This document shows positions 52,149 to 63,744 of a DNA stretch of 64,000 bases, one piece after another. Position numbers and translations under genes: made by a program. Origin of the DNA: CAVVIH01 sp963748295 (lineage in GTDB: Bacteria > Acidobacteriota > Vicinamibacteria > Vicinamibacterales > 2-12-FULL-66-21); contig CAVVIH010000004.1 in assembly GCA_963748295.1 (NCBI GenBank), positions 186,001 through 250,000 on the forward strand, given 5' to 3'. Each line of letters starts with the position of its first letter. Position 1 is the stretch's first letter. The notes under the pieces are model-generated. The model saw nothing but the letters and a program-made list of their open reading frames with translations, did not search any database and was not told the origin of the DNA.

Positions 52149-53456
52149 CTACTTTGCTGGCGTGATCAGCAGGCCGGTGTACTGCATTTCCTCCCACGTC
52201 TGGTCGCCCCACTTCACGTCGACTTTGGGATCCGGGTTGGACGGGTTCGCGGCCGAGTTGTCGTACCAGGCGCTCGAGACGAGCCGCGCGCCCTTGGGCA
52301 CCTTCAATGGCTCGGCGAACATGTAGTAGGTCTGCCAGTTGAAGTCGTACTTCGGCACCGAGAGCACGACCTTCTTCGTGCCGTCCGGCAGCTCGAGCAC
52401 GTACTCCCACTTCTTGCCCCTGACGTGGGTGTGGGGAAACATTCCCCAGACGATCGCGTCGTTGAGGAATCCGACCTCGGCGTCGATGCGCGTATCGCCC
52501 GAGCCGGCCGGGAGCGAGAGCAGCGCGTTGTAGAACTGGGTGACGCGGAGCTCCTGCGGCGACGGCTCCTTCGCGAAGATCAATCCGATCTTCGTGCGAT
52601 CGGTTGCCGCTTCGCCGTTCGCGGTGTAGTGCATCTGGATCTCGAGGGTGCCGCCGGGCTCGAGCCTGACCGCGGTGCCGGCCGGGAACACCTGCGGGTT
52701 GGTGCCCGGCGCGTACGTCCCGAGCAGCCGCCCCGGAATGTTCCTGTCGCGAACCGCCGGCCGAGTGCCCGGGGGCGACGGCAGCAGTGTCATCTGCTCG
52801 CGATTGAGCTGCAGGATGGGCGTGCCGCGCGGCTGGTCGGGTGCGGCGCGATGGAAGAGCAGCGCGTGGTGCACCACGCTCCGGTTCCCCGGCCGGATCT
52901 CAACCGCCCGAATCCACTTCGGTTCCTTGAAGTTCGTCGGGATGTAGAAGTACTCGTATGCGATCGTGCCCTGCGCGGGGACCTTGTAGTCCTCGGACAT
53001 CTCGAACACGATATCCGGCTTGCCGATCGTCCAGCCGTTCTCGTACCAGGGGGCGGGTGGAAGGTCCTTGGGATTGCCTTCCGGCGCGCCATTGCTCGCC
53101 CAGCGCAGAAGGATGTCCTTCTCCGTGTCGCTCAGCCGCCGCTCGTTGAGGAAGACCCCGTGCGGTGCATCCGCGTGCCACGGCGGCATGTTGCCGTCGC
53201 GGATCTCGTCGCGGATCGCCTTCGCATGCGGCCGCGCCTCCGCGTAGGTGAGGAGCGACATCGGCGCGATCTCGCCGGGGCGATGGCAGCCGGTGCAATT
53301 CTTGTAGAGAATCGGCGCCACATCCTTCGAGAACGTCGGCACGTCCTGGGCGGCGGCTTGCAACGGACCGGATGCGGCCGTGGTGAGCGTCGACATCGAG
53401 ACAACGCCGGCAATCCAGACGGCGATGCCGGCAGCGAGCGTGAGAGTTTTGCGCAT
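52149..53456 (-). CDS. Cytochrome c fused to copper monooxygenase-like (PHM/DBM) core
   Basis: 435 residues. After a signal peptide comes a heme domain with CTGCH at 54-58 and M90 (GNMPPW) as likely axial ligand. The second part has the two-copper layout of peptidylglycine/dopamine monooxygenases: H196-H197 (VVHHALL), H276 (EIQMHYT) and H342-H344 (FPHTHVRG). Usual type II copper monooxygenases take electrons from ascorbate; here the attached heme could deliver them. ATG 53456 chosen since it begins a clear signal; the ORF upstream has no conservation. Confidence 0.8.
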   Translation of the reverse strand: MRKTLTLAAGIAVWIAGVVSMSTLTTAASGPLQAAAQDVPTFSKDVAPILYKNCTGCHRPGEIAPMSLLTYAEARPHAKAIRDEIRDGNMPPWHADAPHGVFLNERRLSDTEKDILLRWASNGAPEGNPKDLPPAPWYENGWTIGKPDIVFEMSEDYKVPAQGTIAYEYFYIPTNFKEPKWIRAVEIRPGNRSVVHHALLFHRAAPDQPRGTPILQLNREQMTLLPSPPGTRPAVRDRNIPGRLLGTYAPGTNPQVFPAGTAVRLEPGGTLEIQMHYTANGEAATDRTKIGLIFAKEPSPQELRVTQFYNALLSLPAGSGDTRIDAEVGFLNDAIVWGMFPHTHVRGKKWEYVLELPDGTKKVVLSVPKYDFNWQTYYMFAEPLKVPKGARLVSSAWYDNSAANPSNPDPKVDVKWGDQTWEEMQYTGLLITPAK

Positions 53457-53504
53457 GACGTTTGATTCCGGGCTGGGTTGGTTCGGCGAAGATTGTAGCA
53501 GGTA

Positions 53505-53586
53505 ACCAACTTCCATTTCCCAACTCCCAACTCCCAAAACACCAGGCCCAGGAAAGGATTTGGGACTTGGGATTTGGGATTTGAGA
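53505..53586. repeat. Inverted pair of heptamer arrays
   Basis: Left arm with ccaactt, ccatttc, ccaactc, ccaactc units; right arm with tttggga, cttggga, tttggga, tttgaga units. The arms face each other around accaggcccagg. Placed between the copper-monooxygenase gene and the Peptidase_Mx-like gene. Confidence 0.8.
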
Positions 53587-53596
53587 CGGTCCCCCG

Positions 53597-54675
53597 TTAC
53601 AGCGCCACTCGGTGCCGCCCGCTGTGCAGGTAGTTCATCGTCTGCACGGTCAGCAGCACGATGAAATCCAGCTTGGCGTGCTCTTCGGTGTCCTGCAGCC
53701 GGAGATTCAGCTCGTTGGCGCGCTTGATCATGTTCTCGAGGACCTGATCGATCGTGTACTGGTATTCGCCGGTCCACGAGGCGACCATCCGGCGGACGTC
53801 GCGGCCGTACGCGCGCGATGAAGCGCGCCGCCTTCATGTTGCTGGCATCCTCGGGGCGATCCGAAAAGAGCTTGCGGAGATCCCGGTCGTGAAAGTGAGG
53901 ATGCTCGACCCCGTAGTGCCGCCGCTTGCGTTCGTAGTGCGCGCGCAGGGTCGTGCGCAACATTTGAAGCGGCTCCACTTTGCGCCGCGTGCGAACGAGC
54001 ATGGGCTTGGCCGACAGCCTCATGCATCAGGGTGTCCATGTACTCCAGCTTCTTCAGGGCCGGCCAGTCCACGTAACGGGCCTTCCAGTCGGAATGCGGA
54101 TTGAGCCAGACGGCGAACGTCTCGGCGAAGTCTTCGTCGGGATGGCTCTGCGCGTACCAGCTGTCCAGATGAAGGACGAAGCTTTTGCTGTACGGCTTTG
54201 GCGTGTAGTAATCGGGGTACTCGAGATACGACGGCCCGAACAGCTGCTGACGCCGTCGGCGCAGACGGAGCTTGTAGCCGTTGTCGATCGCGTGGCCCGC
54301 CTCGTGGCGCAGGATCTTCATGCACCAATCGGGGGTGCCGCCTTCCACTTCCAGCATCTGCGCCCGTTCCAGCTTCTCCAGCCGCGGGTGAGCCAGATAA
54401 AACGGAATCGCGACGCCCGGGACCCCATCAGGCGAGAACCATTCGGCCGATAACCAGAAGTGGGGCTGGAAGGACAGTCCCCGGCCCGTGAGCTCCTGCT
54501 GGAGCTCGGCAATGCGGGCCTCCAGCGGGGTGTCTTCGATGGTGACGCCGAGTTGACAGAGTTTCAGATCCAGCAGCTTCTGATCGGACCACTGGGACCA
54601 TTCCTCGGCGGGGATGACTGGATCCCGGCGGCTCCGGCGGGGCGGGTCCGAAGGGGCTGGATCCACGGCAGACAT
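53597..54675 (-). CDS. Putative zinc metallopeptidase (Peptidase_Mx-like, two frameshifts)
   Basis: About 360 residues reconstructed from three frames. The first part has PHFWLSAEWFSPDGVPGVAIPFYLAHPRL and the HExxH-type motif ILRHEAGHAIDNGY, followed by QLFGPSYLEYPDYYTPKPYSKSFVLHLDSWYAQSHPDEDFAETFAVWL, as in a family of zinc-binding proteins of unknown substrate. Shifts are needed near 54009-54013 (an extra base) and 53810-53817 (loss of CG in a CGCGCG run) to reach the C-terminal ATGTI...QYTIDQVLENMIKRANEL. Likely one intact gene; assembly errors are the simplest cause. Confidence 0.72.
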
Positions 54676-54775
54676 GGAGCCTTGCAGTGTATGCCGTTTC
54701 TCTGGTATACCCTTAAGCCCTGCCGATACAGTAGTTTCCTTTGATCAGGGCCCGGCGCGGGCCCCAGGAGTGTCT

Positions 54776-56986
54776 ATGGATTCGGTGTGTCGTGTCGTGC
54801 TGACTGCGGCCCTGATGACGGCCGTCCTCGGACGCGGAGAGGCTTTCGCGCAGGCGCAGCAGCCGCCGGCCCAGCAGCCCCCGCCGACGCAGCAACAGCC
54901 GCCTCCCGCCAAACCGGAAGCGAAGCCGGAAGAACCGCCGAAATACGAAGAAACCGTCGTCGTCAGCGGATCGAGGACCGAGCAGAAGCTGATCGACGCG
55001 CCCGCGACGATGACCGTGATAACCGCGCCAAGCATCGAGATCGCGCCCACACAGAATTTCGCGGAGCTGCTCCGCGCGGTCCCCGGCGTCAATATCACCC
55101 AGGTGTCCGCCCGCGACATCAACATCACGACGCGGAACGCGACGGGGACGCTCGCCACCGGGCTGCTCGCGCTGCTCGACGGGCGCAGCCTGTACCAGGA
55201 TTTCTTCGGCTTCGTGATGTGGGACTTCCTGCCGGTCAACCAGAACGAGATCAAGCAGATCGAGGTGATCCGCGGACCGGCATCCGCCGTCTGGGGCGCC
55301 AACGCGGTCAATGGCGTCGTCAACGTCATCACGAAGTCGCCTCGCGAGCTCGAGAGCACCAGCGGCAGCATCGGATTCGGCGGGTTCGAGCGTACCAACG
55401 ACGAGAGTGCGGGGACGATCTGGTACGTCAGCGGCACCCATGCGCAGGCGGTGAACGATCGCTGGGCGTACAAGCTCTCGGCTGGCGGGTACTCGCAGGA
55501 TCCGCTGTCGCGCCCGACCGGGACGATTCCGTGCGACGCCTCTCCGGAGCTGTGTGGGAGCGTGCGCGCCAGCTACCCGCCGTTCGCCAATCAGGGCACT
55601 ACCCAGCCGAAGTTCGACGGCCGGGTTGACTACGACTACGCGGACGGCAAAAAGCTGGTGTTCTCGGGCGGTGTGGCCGGCACGGACGGCATCATGCACT
55701 CGGGGATCGGGCCGTTCGACATTCAAAGCGGCACGGTCATGGCGTACGCGAAGGCGAACTTCTCGAAGGGCGGCCTTCATGCGGGTTTCTTCACGAACAT
55801 CCTCAATGGCGACGCCAACAATCTGTTGACTGCCGATCCGCTGACACGGCAGCCCATCACGTTCGACTTCCAGTCGAATACCTATGATTTCGAGTTGTCC
55901 AACGTGCACACCTTTGCCGCCCGCCACGTGTTCAGCTACGGCGGGAATCTTCGCTTCAACTCGTACGATCTGTCGATTGCGCCAACCGCTGACGATCGTA
56001 CGGAGTTCGGCGTGTATGCGCAGGACGAGATTTTTCTATCCGACTTGTTCCGCTGGGTGATCGGCGGCCGCGCCGATCGATTCGACTTCATCGACGACTT
56101 CGTGTTCTCGCCGCGCACGGCGTTCCTGATCAAGCCGCGCGCCGACCAGTCGTTCCGTGTGTCGTACAACCGTGCCTATCGTTCGCCGTCGGTCATCAAC
56201 AATCACCTGAACGTGGTGATCGGTCAGCCAGTCGATCTTCGTGCCGCCGGCGGTCCGGCCAACTACCAGCTGCCGGTCAACATTCTCGGCAATCAGGATC
56301 TGCAGGAGCAGGTCCAGGATTCCGTGGAGTTCGGATACTCCGGCGCGGTTGGACGGGCGGTGATCTCGGCCGCGTTCTACACCAACTGGCTGGAGCGGGA
56401 GATCCTGTTCACCGAGGACCCATCCGGTCGCTACACTGCCGCGGCACCGCCCGCCAACTGGCCGCTGCCACCGATCGTCATCGCCGTGCTCGCACAGCGT
56501 GGCATCGTGCTGCCCGGGCGCTTCACCTATCAGAACTTCGGCAAGAGCCGCAACAACGGCATCGAGCTCGGCGTGCAGGCGCCGGTGAATCAGCACCTCG
56601 ATCTCTTTGCCAACTACTCGTGGCAAAGCGATCCCGAGGTCGACGAATCCGGCCCGGACAGCGTGCCCGCCAGCGAACTGAACCTCCCGCCCACGCACCG
56701 GTTCAACCTCGGCGGCGCGTTCAACTACGGCCGATTCCTCGGAAGCCTGTCGGTCAGCTACTCGGACGATGCGTTCTGGCAGGACGTCCTCGGGCCGGGC
56801 TTCCAGGGCACCACCGACGCGTACACGCTCGTCAACGCGGGTTTCGGCGTGAAATGGGCGAACGATCGCGTGACGACGTCGCTGAAAATCGTCAACCTGA
56901 CCAACGAAGACATCCAGCAGCACGTGTTCGGCGACATCGTCAAGCGGCAGATCGTGGGTGAGTTCCGCATCAACTTCCCGCACTGA
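54776..56986 (+). CDS. TonB-dependent outer-membrane receptor
   Basis: 736 residues. Signal peptide ends near AFAQAQ, then a Gln/Pro linker and plug domain: VVVSGSRTEQKLIDAPATMTVI (TonB-box-like start), NFAELLRAVPGVNITQ, and EVIRGPASAVWGANAVNGVVNVITK. The barrel follows to the end (VKRQIVGEFRINFPH). Ribosome binding site AGGAG before ATG 54776. It lacks an N-terminal carboxypeptidase-regulatory domain. Ligand (siderophore, cobalamin or sugar) is not evident. Followed by a terminator. Confidence 0.93.
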   Translation: MDSVCRVVLTAALMTAVLGRGEAFAQAQQPPAQQPPPTQQQPPPAKPEAKPEEPPKYEETVVVSGSRTEQKLIDAPATMTVITAPSIEIAPTQNFAELLRAVPGVNITQVSARDINITTRNATGTLATGLLALLDGRSLYQDFFGFVMWDFLPVNQNEIKQIEVIRGPASAVWGANAVNGVVNVITKSPRELESTSGSIGFGGFERTNDESAGTIWYVSGTHAQAVNDRWAYKLSAGGYSQDPLSRPTGTIPCDASPELCGSVRASYPPFANQGTTQPKFDGRVDYDYADGKKLVFSGGVAGTDGIMHSGIGPFDIQSGTVMAYAKANFSKGGLHAGFFTNILNGDANNLLTADPLTRQPITFDFQSNTYDFELSNVHTFAARHVFSYGGNLRFNSYDLSIAPTADDRTEFGVYAQDEIFLSDLFRWVIGGRADRFDFIDDFVFSPRTAFLIKPRADQSFRVSYNRAYRSPSVINNHLNVVIGQPVDLRAAGGPANYQLPVNILGNQDLQEQVQDSVEFGYSGAVGRAVISAAFYTNWLEREILFTEDPSGRYTAAAPPANWPLPPIVIAVLAQRGIVLPGRFTYQNFGKSRNNGIELGVQAPVNQHLDLFANYSWQSDPEVDESGPDSVPASELNLPPTHRFNLGGAFNYGRFLGSLSVSYSDDAFWQDVLGPGFQGTTDAYTLVNAGFGVKWANDRVTTSLKIVNLTNEDIQQHVFGDIVKRQIVGEFRINFPH

Positions 56987-57011
56987 TCTGTTCCCGCTCG
57001 CGCCAGTCGAA

Positions 57012-57040
57012 GGGCGGCTCTCAGGAGCCGCCCTTTTTTT
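57012..57040 (+). terminator. Rho-independent terminator after the TonB receptor gene
   Basis: Stem gggcggctc / gagccgccc with a tcag loop, followed by seven T. The only canonical intrinsic terminator recognised in the window. Confidence 0.93.
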
Positions 57041-57056
57041 GTTTCATAATGGAGGG

Positions 57057-58985
57057 ATGGCCATTGCGTTCAGAGGCCTTCGTCTTCCGAAGTCGGAAGC
57101 GGCGCGCGGGCGCCGCTCGGACGCCGCGCGCGCGGCCTCACCCGCTCCGGAGCCTCCAAAGAAGAAAGTCACCGCGTCCGCCGCCTGGCGCGAGGCGCGC
57201 GAGCTCGTCCTGGCCCGCAGAGGCCGGCTCGCGCTCGGCCTCGCGCTGATGCTCGTCAACCGGCTCGTCGGCATGGTGCTGCCGGCCACCTCGAAGTACC
57301 TGATAGACGACGTCATCGGCAGGAACCAGGCGGATTTGCTGCTGCCGCTCGCGCTGGTCGCCGGCGCCGCGACGATCGTCCAGGCGGTCACCGCCTTCTC
57401 GATTTCGCAGGTGCTCGGCGTGGCCGCCCAGCGCGCCATCACCGACATGCGCCGCCGCGTCGAGGCGCACGTCGCGCGCCTGCCGGTCAGATATTTCGAC
57501 TCGACGCAGTCCGGCATCCTGATCTCGCGCATCATGAGCGACGCCGAAGGCATCCGGAACCTCGTCGGCACCGGCCTCGTGCAGTTCGTCGGCAGCGTCG
57601 TCACCGCGATCGTCGCGCTCGGCATTCTGTTCTACCTGAACTGGTGGCTGACGCTGGCGACCCTCGTCGCGCTCGCGGTGTTCGGCGGCGCCATGGCGAT
57701 CGCCTTCAAGCGACTGCGCCCGCTCTTCCGCGAACGGGGAAAGATCAACGCCGAGGTGACCGGGCGCCTGAACGAAACGCTCAACGGGATCCGGATCGTC
57801 AAGACCTACACCGCCGAGAAGCGCGAGGAGCTCGTCTTCACGCGCGGCGTGCACCGGCTGTTCAGGAACATCGCGCAGACGATCACCGGCGTCTCGTCCA
57901 TCACCGCGTTCTCGACCGTCGTCGTCGGCATCATCGCCGTGCTGATGATCGTCATGGGCGGCCACGCCATCCTGACCAAGCAGATGACGCTCGGCGATTT
58001 CGTGTTCTACATGGTGTTGACGGGGCTGATGGCGGCGCCGGTCGTGCAGATCGCGTCCATCGGCACGCAGATCAGCGAAGCGTTCGCCGGCCTCGACCGC
58101 ATCCGCGAGCTGTTCGGCATGACGACCGAGGACGAGGAGGACAGCACCAAGGCGCCGCTCGGTCACGTGGACGGCGAGGTCGTATTCGAGGGCGTGAGCT
58201 TCGAATACAACAAGGACGTTCCAGTACTGAAGAACGTCAGCTTCAAGGCGCCCGCCGGGACTACGACGGCGCTGGTCGGATCGAGCGGATCCGGCAAGAG
58301 CACGCTGATCAGCCTGGTGATGGCCTTCAACCGGCCGCTCACCGGCCGCATCCTGATCGACGGCCGCGACCTCTCGACCGTGCGCCTGCGCGACTACCGA
58401 TCCCAGATCGGCGTGGTGCTCCAGGACAACTTCCTCTTCGACGGCACGATCGCGGAGAACATCCGCTACGGGCGTCCGGACGCCACCGCCGAGGAGATTC
58501 AGCAGGTCAGCCGGATTGCGCACGCGGACGAGTTCATCGAAGGGTTCGAGGCGCGCTACGACACGATCGTCGGCGAGCGCGGGGTGAAGCTCTCGGGCGG
58601 GCAGCGCCAGCGCGTGGCTATCGCGCGCGCGATCCTCGCCGATCCGCGCATCCTCGTCCTCGACGAAGCCACCTCGTCGCTCGACAGCGAAAGCGAAGCG
58701 CTCATCCAGGACGGCCTGCGATCGCTCCGGCGGGGCCGGACGACCTTCGTCATCGCGCATCGGCTGTCGACGATCAGAAGCGCGGATCAGATTCTCGTCA
58801 TCGAACACGGCGAGATCGTCGAGCGCGGCACGCACGAAGAGCTGCTCGCGCTCGGGGGCCGGTACCGCACGCTGTACGACAAGCAGTACAACCTGGAGAT
58901 CGATCGCTTCATCAACCCCGGCGAGGATTTCACGCCGGAGCCCGCGACGCCGCGCGTCACCGTGCCGCCCAGTCGCGCGCTATAA
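57057..58985 (+). CDS. ABC exporter, MsbA/lipid-flippase-like (TMD-NBD fusion)
   Basis: 642 residues with six spans in about residues 60-340 and a C-terminal nucleotide-binding domain: Walker A GSSGSGKST, Q-loop, signature LSGGQRQRVAIA, Walker B ILVLDEATSSLD and the H-loop IAHRLST. The N-terminal 40 residues are basic and proline-rich. Fits MsbA (lipid A transport) or a multidrug exporter; other lipid A genes in the window make MsbA plausible. ATG 57057 follows GGAGGG; a CATAAT -10 at 57045-57050 follows the terminator. Confidence 0.9.
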   Translation: MAIAFRGLRLPKSEAARGRRSDAARAASPAPEPPKKKVTASAAWREARELVLARRGRLALGLALMLVNRLVGMVLPATSKYLIDDVIGRNQADLLLPLALVAGAATIVQAVTAFSISQVLGVAAQRAITDMRRRVEAHVARLPVRYFDSTQSGILISRIMSDAEGIRNLVGTGLVQFVGSVVTAIVALGILFYLNWWLTLATLVALAVFGGAMAIAFKRLRPLFRERGKINAEVTGRLNETLNGIRIVKTYTAEKREELVFTRGVHRLFRNIAQTITGVSSITAFSTVVVGIIAVLMIVMGGHAILTKQMTLGDFVFYMVLTGLMAAPVVQIASIGTQISEAFAGLDRIRELFGMTTEDEEDSTKAPLGHVDGEVVFEGVSFEYNKDVPVLKNVSFKAPAGTTTALVGSSGSGKSTLISLVMAFNRPLTGRILIDGRDLSTVRLRDYRSQIGVVLQDNFLFDGTIAENIRYGRPDATAEEIQQVSRIAHADEFIEGFEARYDTIVGERGVKLSGGQRQRVAIARAILADPRILVLDEATSSLDSESEALIQDGLRSLRRGRTTFVIAHRLSTIRSADQILVIEHGEIVERGTHEELLALGGRYRTLYDKQYNLEIDRFINPGEDFTPEPATPRVTVPPSRAL

Positions 58986-58986
58986 T
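58981..58986 (+). promoter_or_regulatory. Candidate -10 box of ettA
   Basis: TATAAT overlapping the stop of the ABC exporter; 15 nt before the ATG at 59002. No Shine-Dalgarno visible. Confidence 0.45.
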
Positions 58987-59001
58987 GTCCGGCTGCTGAT
59001 C

Positions 59002-60672
<1,671 letters not shown>

Positions 60673-60679
60673 ACAGTCG

Positions 60680-60732
60680 TAAATTGCGCAATAGTCGAAT
60701 AGCTGAATAGTGAATTGAGCGACATGCTCAAT
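60680..60732. repeat. Imperfect short repeats and palindrome before the TAXI binding protein gene
   Basis: aatagtcg, aatagctg, aatagtga repeat at about 8 bp, followed by a perfect palindrome attgagc-gacat-gctcaat (60714-60732) that covers the ATG at 60724. It might influence translation of the following gene. Confidence 0.45.
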
Positions 60733-61719
60733 CACAACCATCGCGAGTCGCTAATCGCGCGTGCGCCTTTCGGCGCTTGCACTGCCGCCATCGCTCGTTC
60801 GTCGCCTGCTCCCGCGGTGATGGCGGCGACGAATGCGCGGTTCCTCTCGATCGCCACCGGCGGCACCGGCGGGGTCTACTATCCGTACGGCGGCGGCCTC
60901 GCGAAGATCCTCAACGAGAACCTTCCCGGCGTCAGGGCCACCGCCGAAGTCACCGCGGCATCGGTCGACAACCTCAAATTGATTCGCGACGGACGCGCTG
61001 ATGTCGCGTTTACGCTCGCCGACACACTTGCTGACGCGGTGAAGGGCGCCGGGGCCTTCCAGGATCGCCCCGTGAACGCCGCGAGCGTCGCGGTCCTGTA
61101 CTCCAACTACACGCAGATCGTCGTGCTGGCCTCGTCCGGCATTCAGTCCGTGCCCGATTTACGCGGCAAGGTCGTGTCGACCGGGTCGCCAGGGAGCGGT
61201 ACCGAGGTGATTGCGTTCCGCGTGCTGCGTGCGGCCGGCCTGGATCCCGATCGTGACGTGCGGCATCAGGGCCTCGGGGCGTCCGAGTCGTCGGAAGCGT
61301 TGAAGGACGGGAAGGTCGACGCGTTTTTCTGGAGCGGCGGTCTTCCGACGGCGGCCGTGCAGGATCTCTCGCACACGCCGGGCATCTCGATCAGGCTGCT
61401 GCCAACGCTGGCGCTGCTGACCACGCTGAACAGCACCCACGGCCCGCTCTACTTTCCCCTGGATATTCCGCGCGGCGCGTATCCCGGTGTGGAAGCCGCG
61501 GTCCCTGTCGTCGGCGTCGCGAACGTGCTCGTCGTCAACCGGACGATGCCGGATGAACTCGCGTACGACCTGACGCGGCTGCTGTTCGAGAAGCAGGCGG
61601 AGCTTGCCGCCATTCACCCCGAGGCGCGGAATCTCTCCCTGCAGTCGGCGACGAAAGGCTCGCCGGCCGAGTTCCATCCTGGATCGATCCGCTACTACCG
61701 TGAGAAGGGAGTCTGGTGA
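60724..61719 (+). CDS. TAXI-family TRAP transporter solute-binding protein
   Basis: About 331 residues. From ARFLSIATGGTGGVYYPYGGGLAKILN on, it matches TAXI binding proteins (NLKLIRDGRADVAFTLADTLADAVKG; STGSPGSGTEVIAFRVLRAAGL). These are usually exported, but the 40 residues before lack a good hydrophobic core (IARAPFGACTAAIARSSPAPAV), so the start or signal may be altered by an unseen indel. ATG 60724 is one option; TTG 60715 is another. The permease gene follows with a 4-bp overlap. Confidence 0.82.
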   Translation: MLNHNHRESLIARAPFGACTAAIARSSPAPAVMAATNARFLSIATGGTGGVYYPYGGGLAKILNENLPGVRATAEVTAASVDNLKLIRDGRADVAFTLADTLADAVKGAGAFQDRPVNAASVAVLYSNYTQIVVLASSGIQSVPDLRGKVVSTGSPGSGTEVIAFRVLRAAGLDPDRDVRHQGLGASESSEALKDGKVDAFFWSGGLPTAAVQDLSHTPGISIRLLPTLALLTTLNSTHGPLYFPLDIPRGAYPGVEAAVPVVGVANVLVVNRTMPDELAYDLTRLLFEKQAELAAIHPEARNLSLQSATKGSPAEFHPGSIRYYREKGVW

Positions 61720-63598
61720 GGATTCTGTCCGGCAGGGTAGCCGACATCCTCGCAGCGCTGCTTTCGCTCTATTCGCTCTACTGGGTCCTGTTCGTCGTTC
61801 AACCTCAGATCTACCGCGTCAGCTTCCTGCTCGTCGCGCTCGTCCTCATCTTCCTGACGTTCCCGCTGAGCGGCGGCAGGAATACCAAGCCCGGAGTGAT
61901 CGACGGGCTGTTGATTGTGGCGACGGTCGTTGCGCTGTCGTGGCCGATCGTCGATTTCGATCGGTTCGTCTATCGCGCTGCCGATCCTCTGCCGATCGAC
62001 GTGGCGCTGGGCATCGTGACGATCGTCGTGGTGCTCGAAGCGGCCAGGCGAACAGCCGGATGGATCCTGCCGGCGACCGCTCTCGGGTTCCTGTTGTATG
62101 CATGGGCAGGACCGGCGTTCGATCGCATTGGCCTGACCGCCTTCGCGCACCGGGGCTACGCGCCCGATCGACTCGTGGGCACGCTCTACATCACGCTCGA
62201 AGGCATTTTCGGCGTGCCGCTGGACGTCACCGCGACCTACATCATTCTGTTCACAATCTACGGCGCAGTGCTGGAGCAGTCGGGCGCTGGCGATTTCTTC
62301 ATCAAGTGGGCGATGGCGGCGATGGGGCGATCGCGGTCGGCTGCCGCGCCTGCGCGAACGGTGACGCTCGCAGGATTCCTTCTGGGCACGGTGTCAGGCA
62401 GCGGCGTTGCGACGACGGTGACCCTCGGATCGGTCGCGTGGCCGCTGCTGCGGCGCGCCGGCTACAGGCCGGAAACCGGCGGCGCCATCCTTTCGGCTGC
62501 CGGAATCGGCGCGCTGCTGTCGCCGCCGACGCTTGGCGCCGCGGCGTTCCTGATCGCCGAGTTCCTGCGGATCTCGTACCTCGAGGTCCTCATCATGGCG
62601 ACGCTGCCGACGCTGTTGTACTACCTTTCGATCCTGCTCATGATCGAAGGGGACTCGCGGCGTCAGGGTGTGGCCGCGCAGCCGATCGAGACGCCTCCGC
62701 TGTGGGAGCTCACGCGCCGCTACGGCTACCACTTCACGTCGCTCGCGCGCGATCGCGGTGTTCATGGTGATGGGCCTGTCGGCGTTCCGCTCCGTCTTCT
62801 GGGCAACGGTGCTTGCGATCGCGCTCAGCTTCTTGCGGCGCGACACCGCGCTGACGCCGCGCCGGCTGCTGGCCGCGCTTCAATCAGGCGCGATTGGCGT
62901 CCTTGGCGTGTGCGCCACGACCGCCACGGCCGGCATCATCGTCGGCGTCGTCACGCTGACCGGCCTCGGCCTGAAGATCTCGGGCATCATCGTCAGCGCC
63001 GCGGGCGGCACGCTGATCCTGACCGTCATCTACTCAGCGCTGGCCGTGTGGCTGCTCGGCCTCGCGGTTCCGGTGACCGCGTCGTACATCATCGCGGCCG
63101 TAATGGTGGCGCCGGCGCTCGTCGGGTCGGGAGTGCCGCTGCCGGCCGCGCACATGTTCATCTTCTATTACGCCGTTCTCTCGGAAGTGAGTCCACCGAC
63201 CGCGCTGTCTCCGTTCGCCGCGGCCGCGCTCACGGGCGGGAATCCCTTCCAGACGATGATGCTGACGTGGAAGTACACGCTGCCGGCCTTTCTCGTGCCG
63301 TTCGTGTTCACGCTCACGCCATCGGGGTCGGGCATCCTCCTGATCGGCGCGCCGCGGCGCCATCCTGTCCACCGCAGCCACCGCGGCCCTGGGGATTGCG
63401 GCCCTGGCCGTGGCCCTTACGGGCTGGCTGAAGGGCCCCGTTTCAGGCCCGTACAGGGCGCTTTTCGGGGCCGGGGGGCTGCTTCTTTGCTATGCCGCCC
63501 CCCTGGCGGATGCCGCCGGCATCGGCCTTACTGCTCTGGTAGCCTTCTTGCACTTTTCCGGGCGTTCCCGGTCGGCAGGCGCTGAAACAAGGTTGTAA
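61716..63598 (+). CDS. TRAP transporter fused permease (DctQM type, two frameshifts)
   Basis: About 627 residues with 15 or more spans. N-terminal DctQ-like spans (to residue 110) lead to the DctM core: FGVPLDVTATYIILFTIYGAVLEQSGAG, GTVSGSGVATTVTLGSVAWPLLRRAGY and GILLSPPTLGAAAFLIAEF (one copy), and VPVTASYIIAAVMVAPALVG plus EVSPPTALSPFAAAALTG (second copy). Frame breaks are near 62744-62752 (loss of CG in a CGCGCG run) and 63353-63358. With the binding protein it imports small organic acids or amino acids in TAXI style. Confidence 0.86.
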
Positions 63599-63661
63599 CT
63601 CGTTGGTTTGTAATGAGTTGCGAATCAGGCCGAAGCGCAGCCGAAGGCAGGGAACAGGCGG

Positions 63662-63694
63662 CCTGCCACTTTCGGACTGACGAAAAATGGCAGG
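63662..63694 (+). promoter_or_regulatory. Hairpin in the leader of the prepilin-like gene
   Basis: ctgcca pairs with tggcag, and tttcg with cgaaa, leaving a six-base loop. It is about 50 nt upstream of the ATG at 63745 in an otherwise unassigned gap of 146 bp. I cannot match it to a known riboswitch. Confidence 0.35.
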
Positions 63695-63744
63695 TTGCCC
63701 AAAAATGTCCCGGATGACGGGCCGTTGCCCGTGAGGGTGAGACG

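Noticed and set aside
57138..58835. A 565-codon minus-strand frame opposite the ABC exporter
   Set aside because: Shadow of a gene with all ABC motifs on the plus strand.
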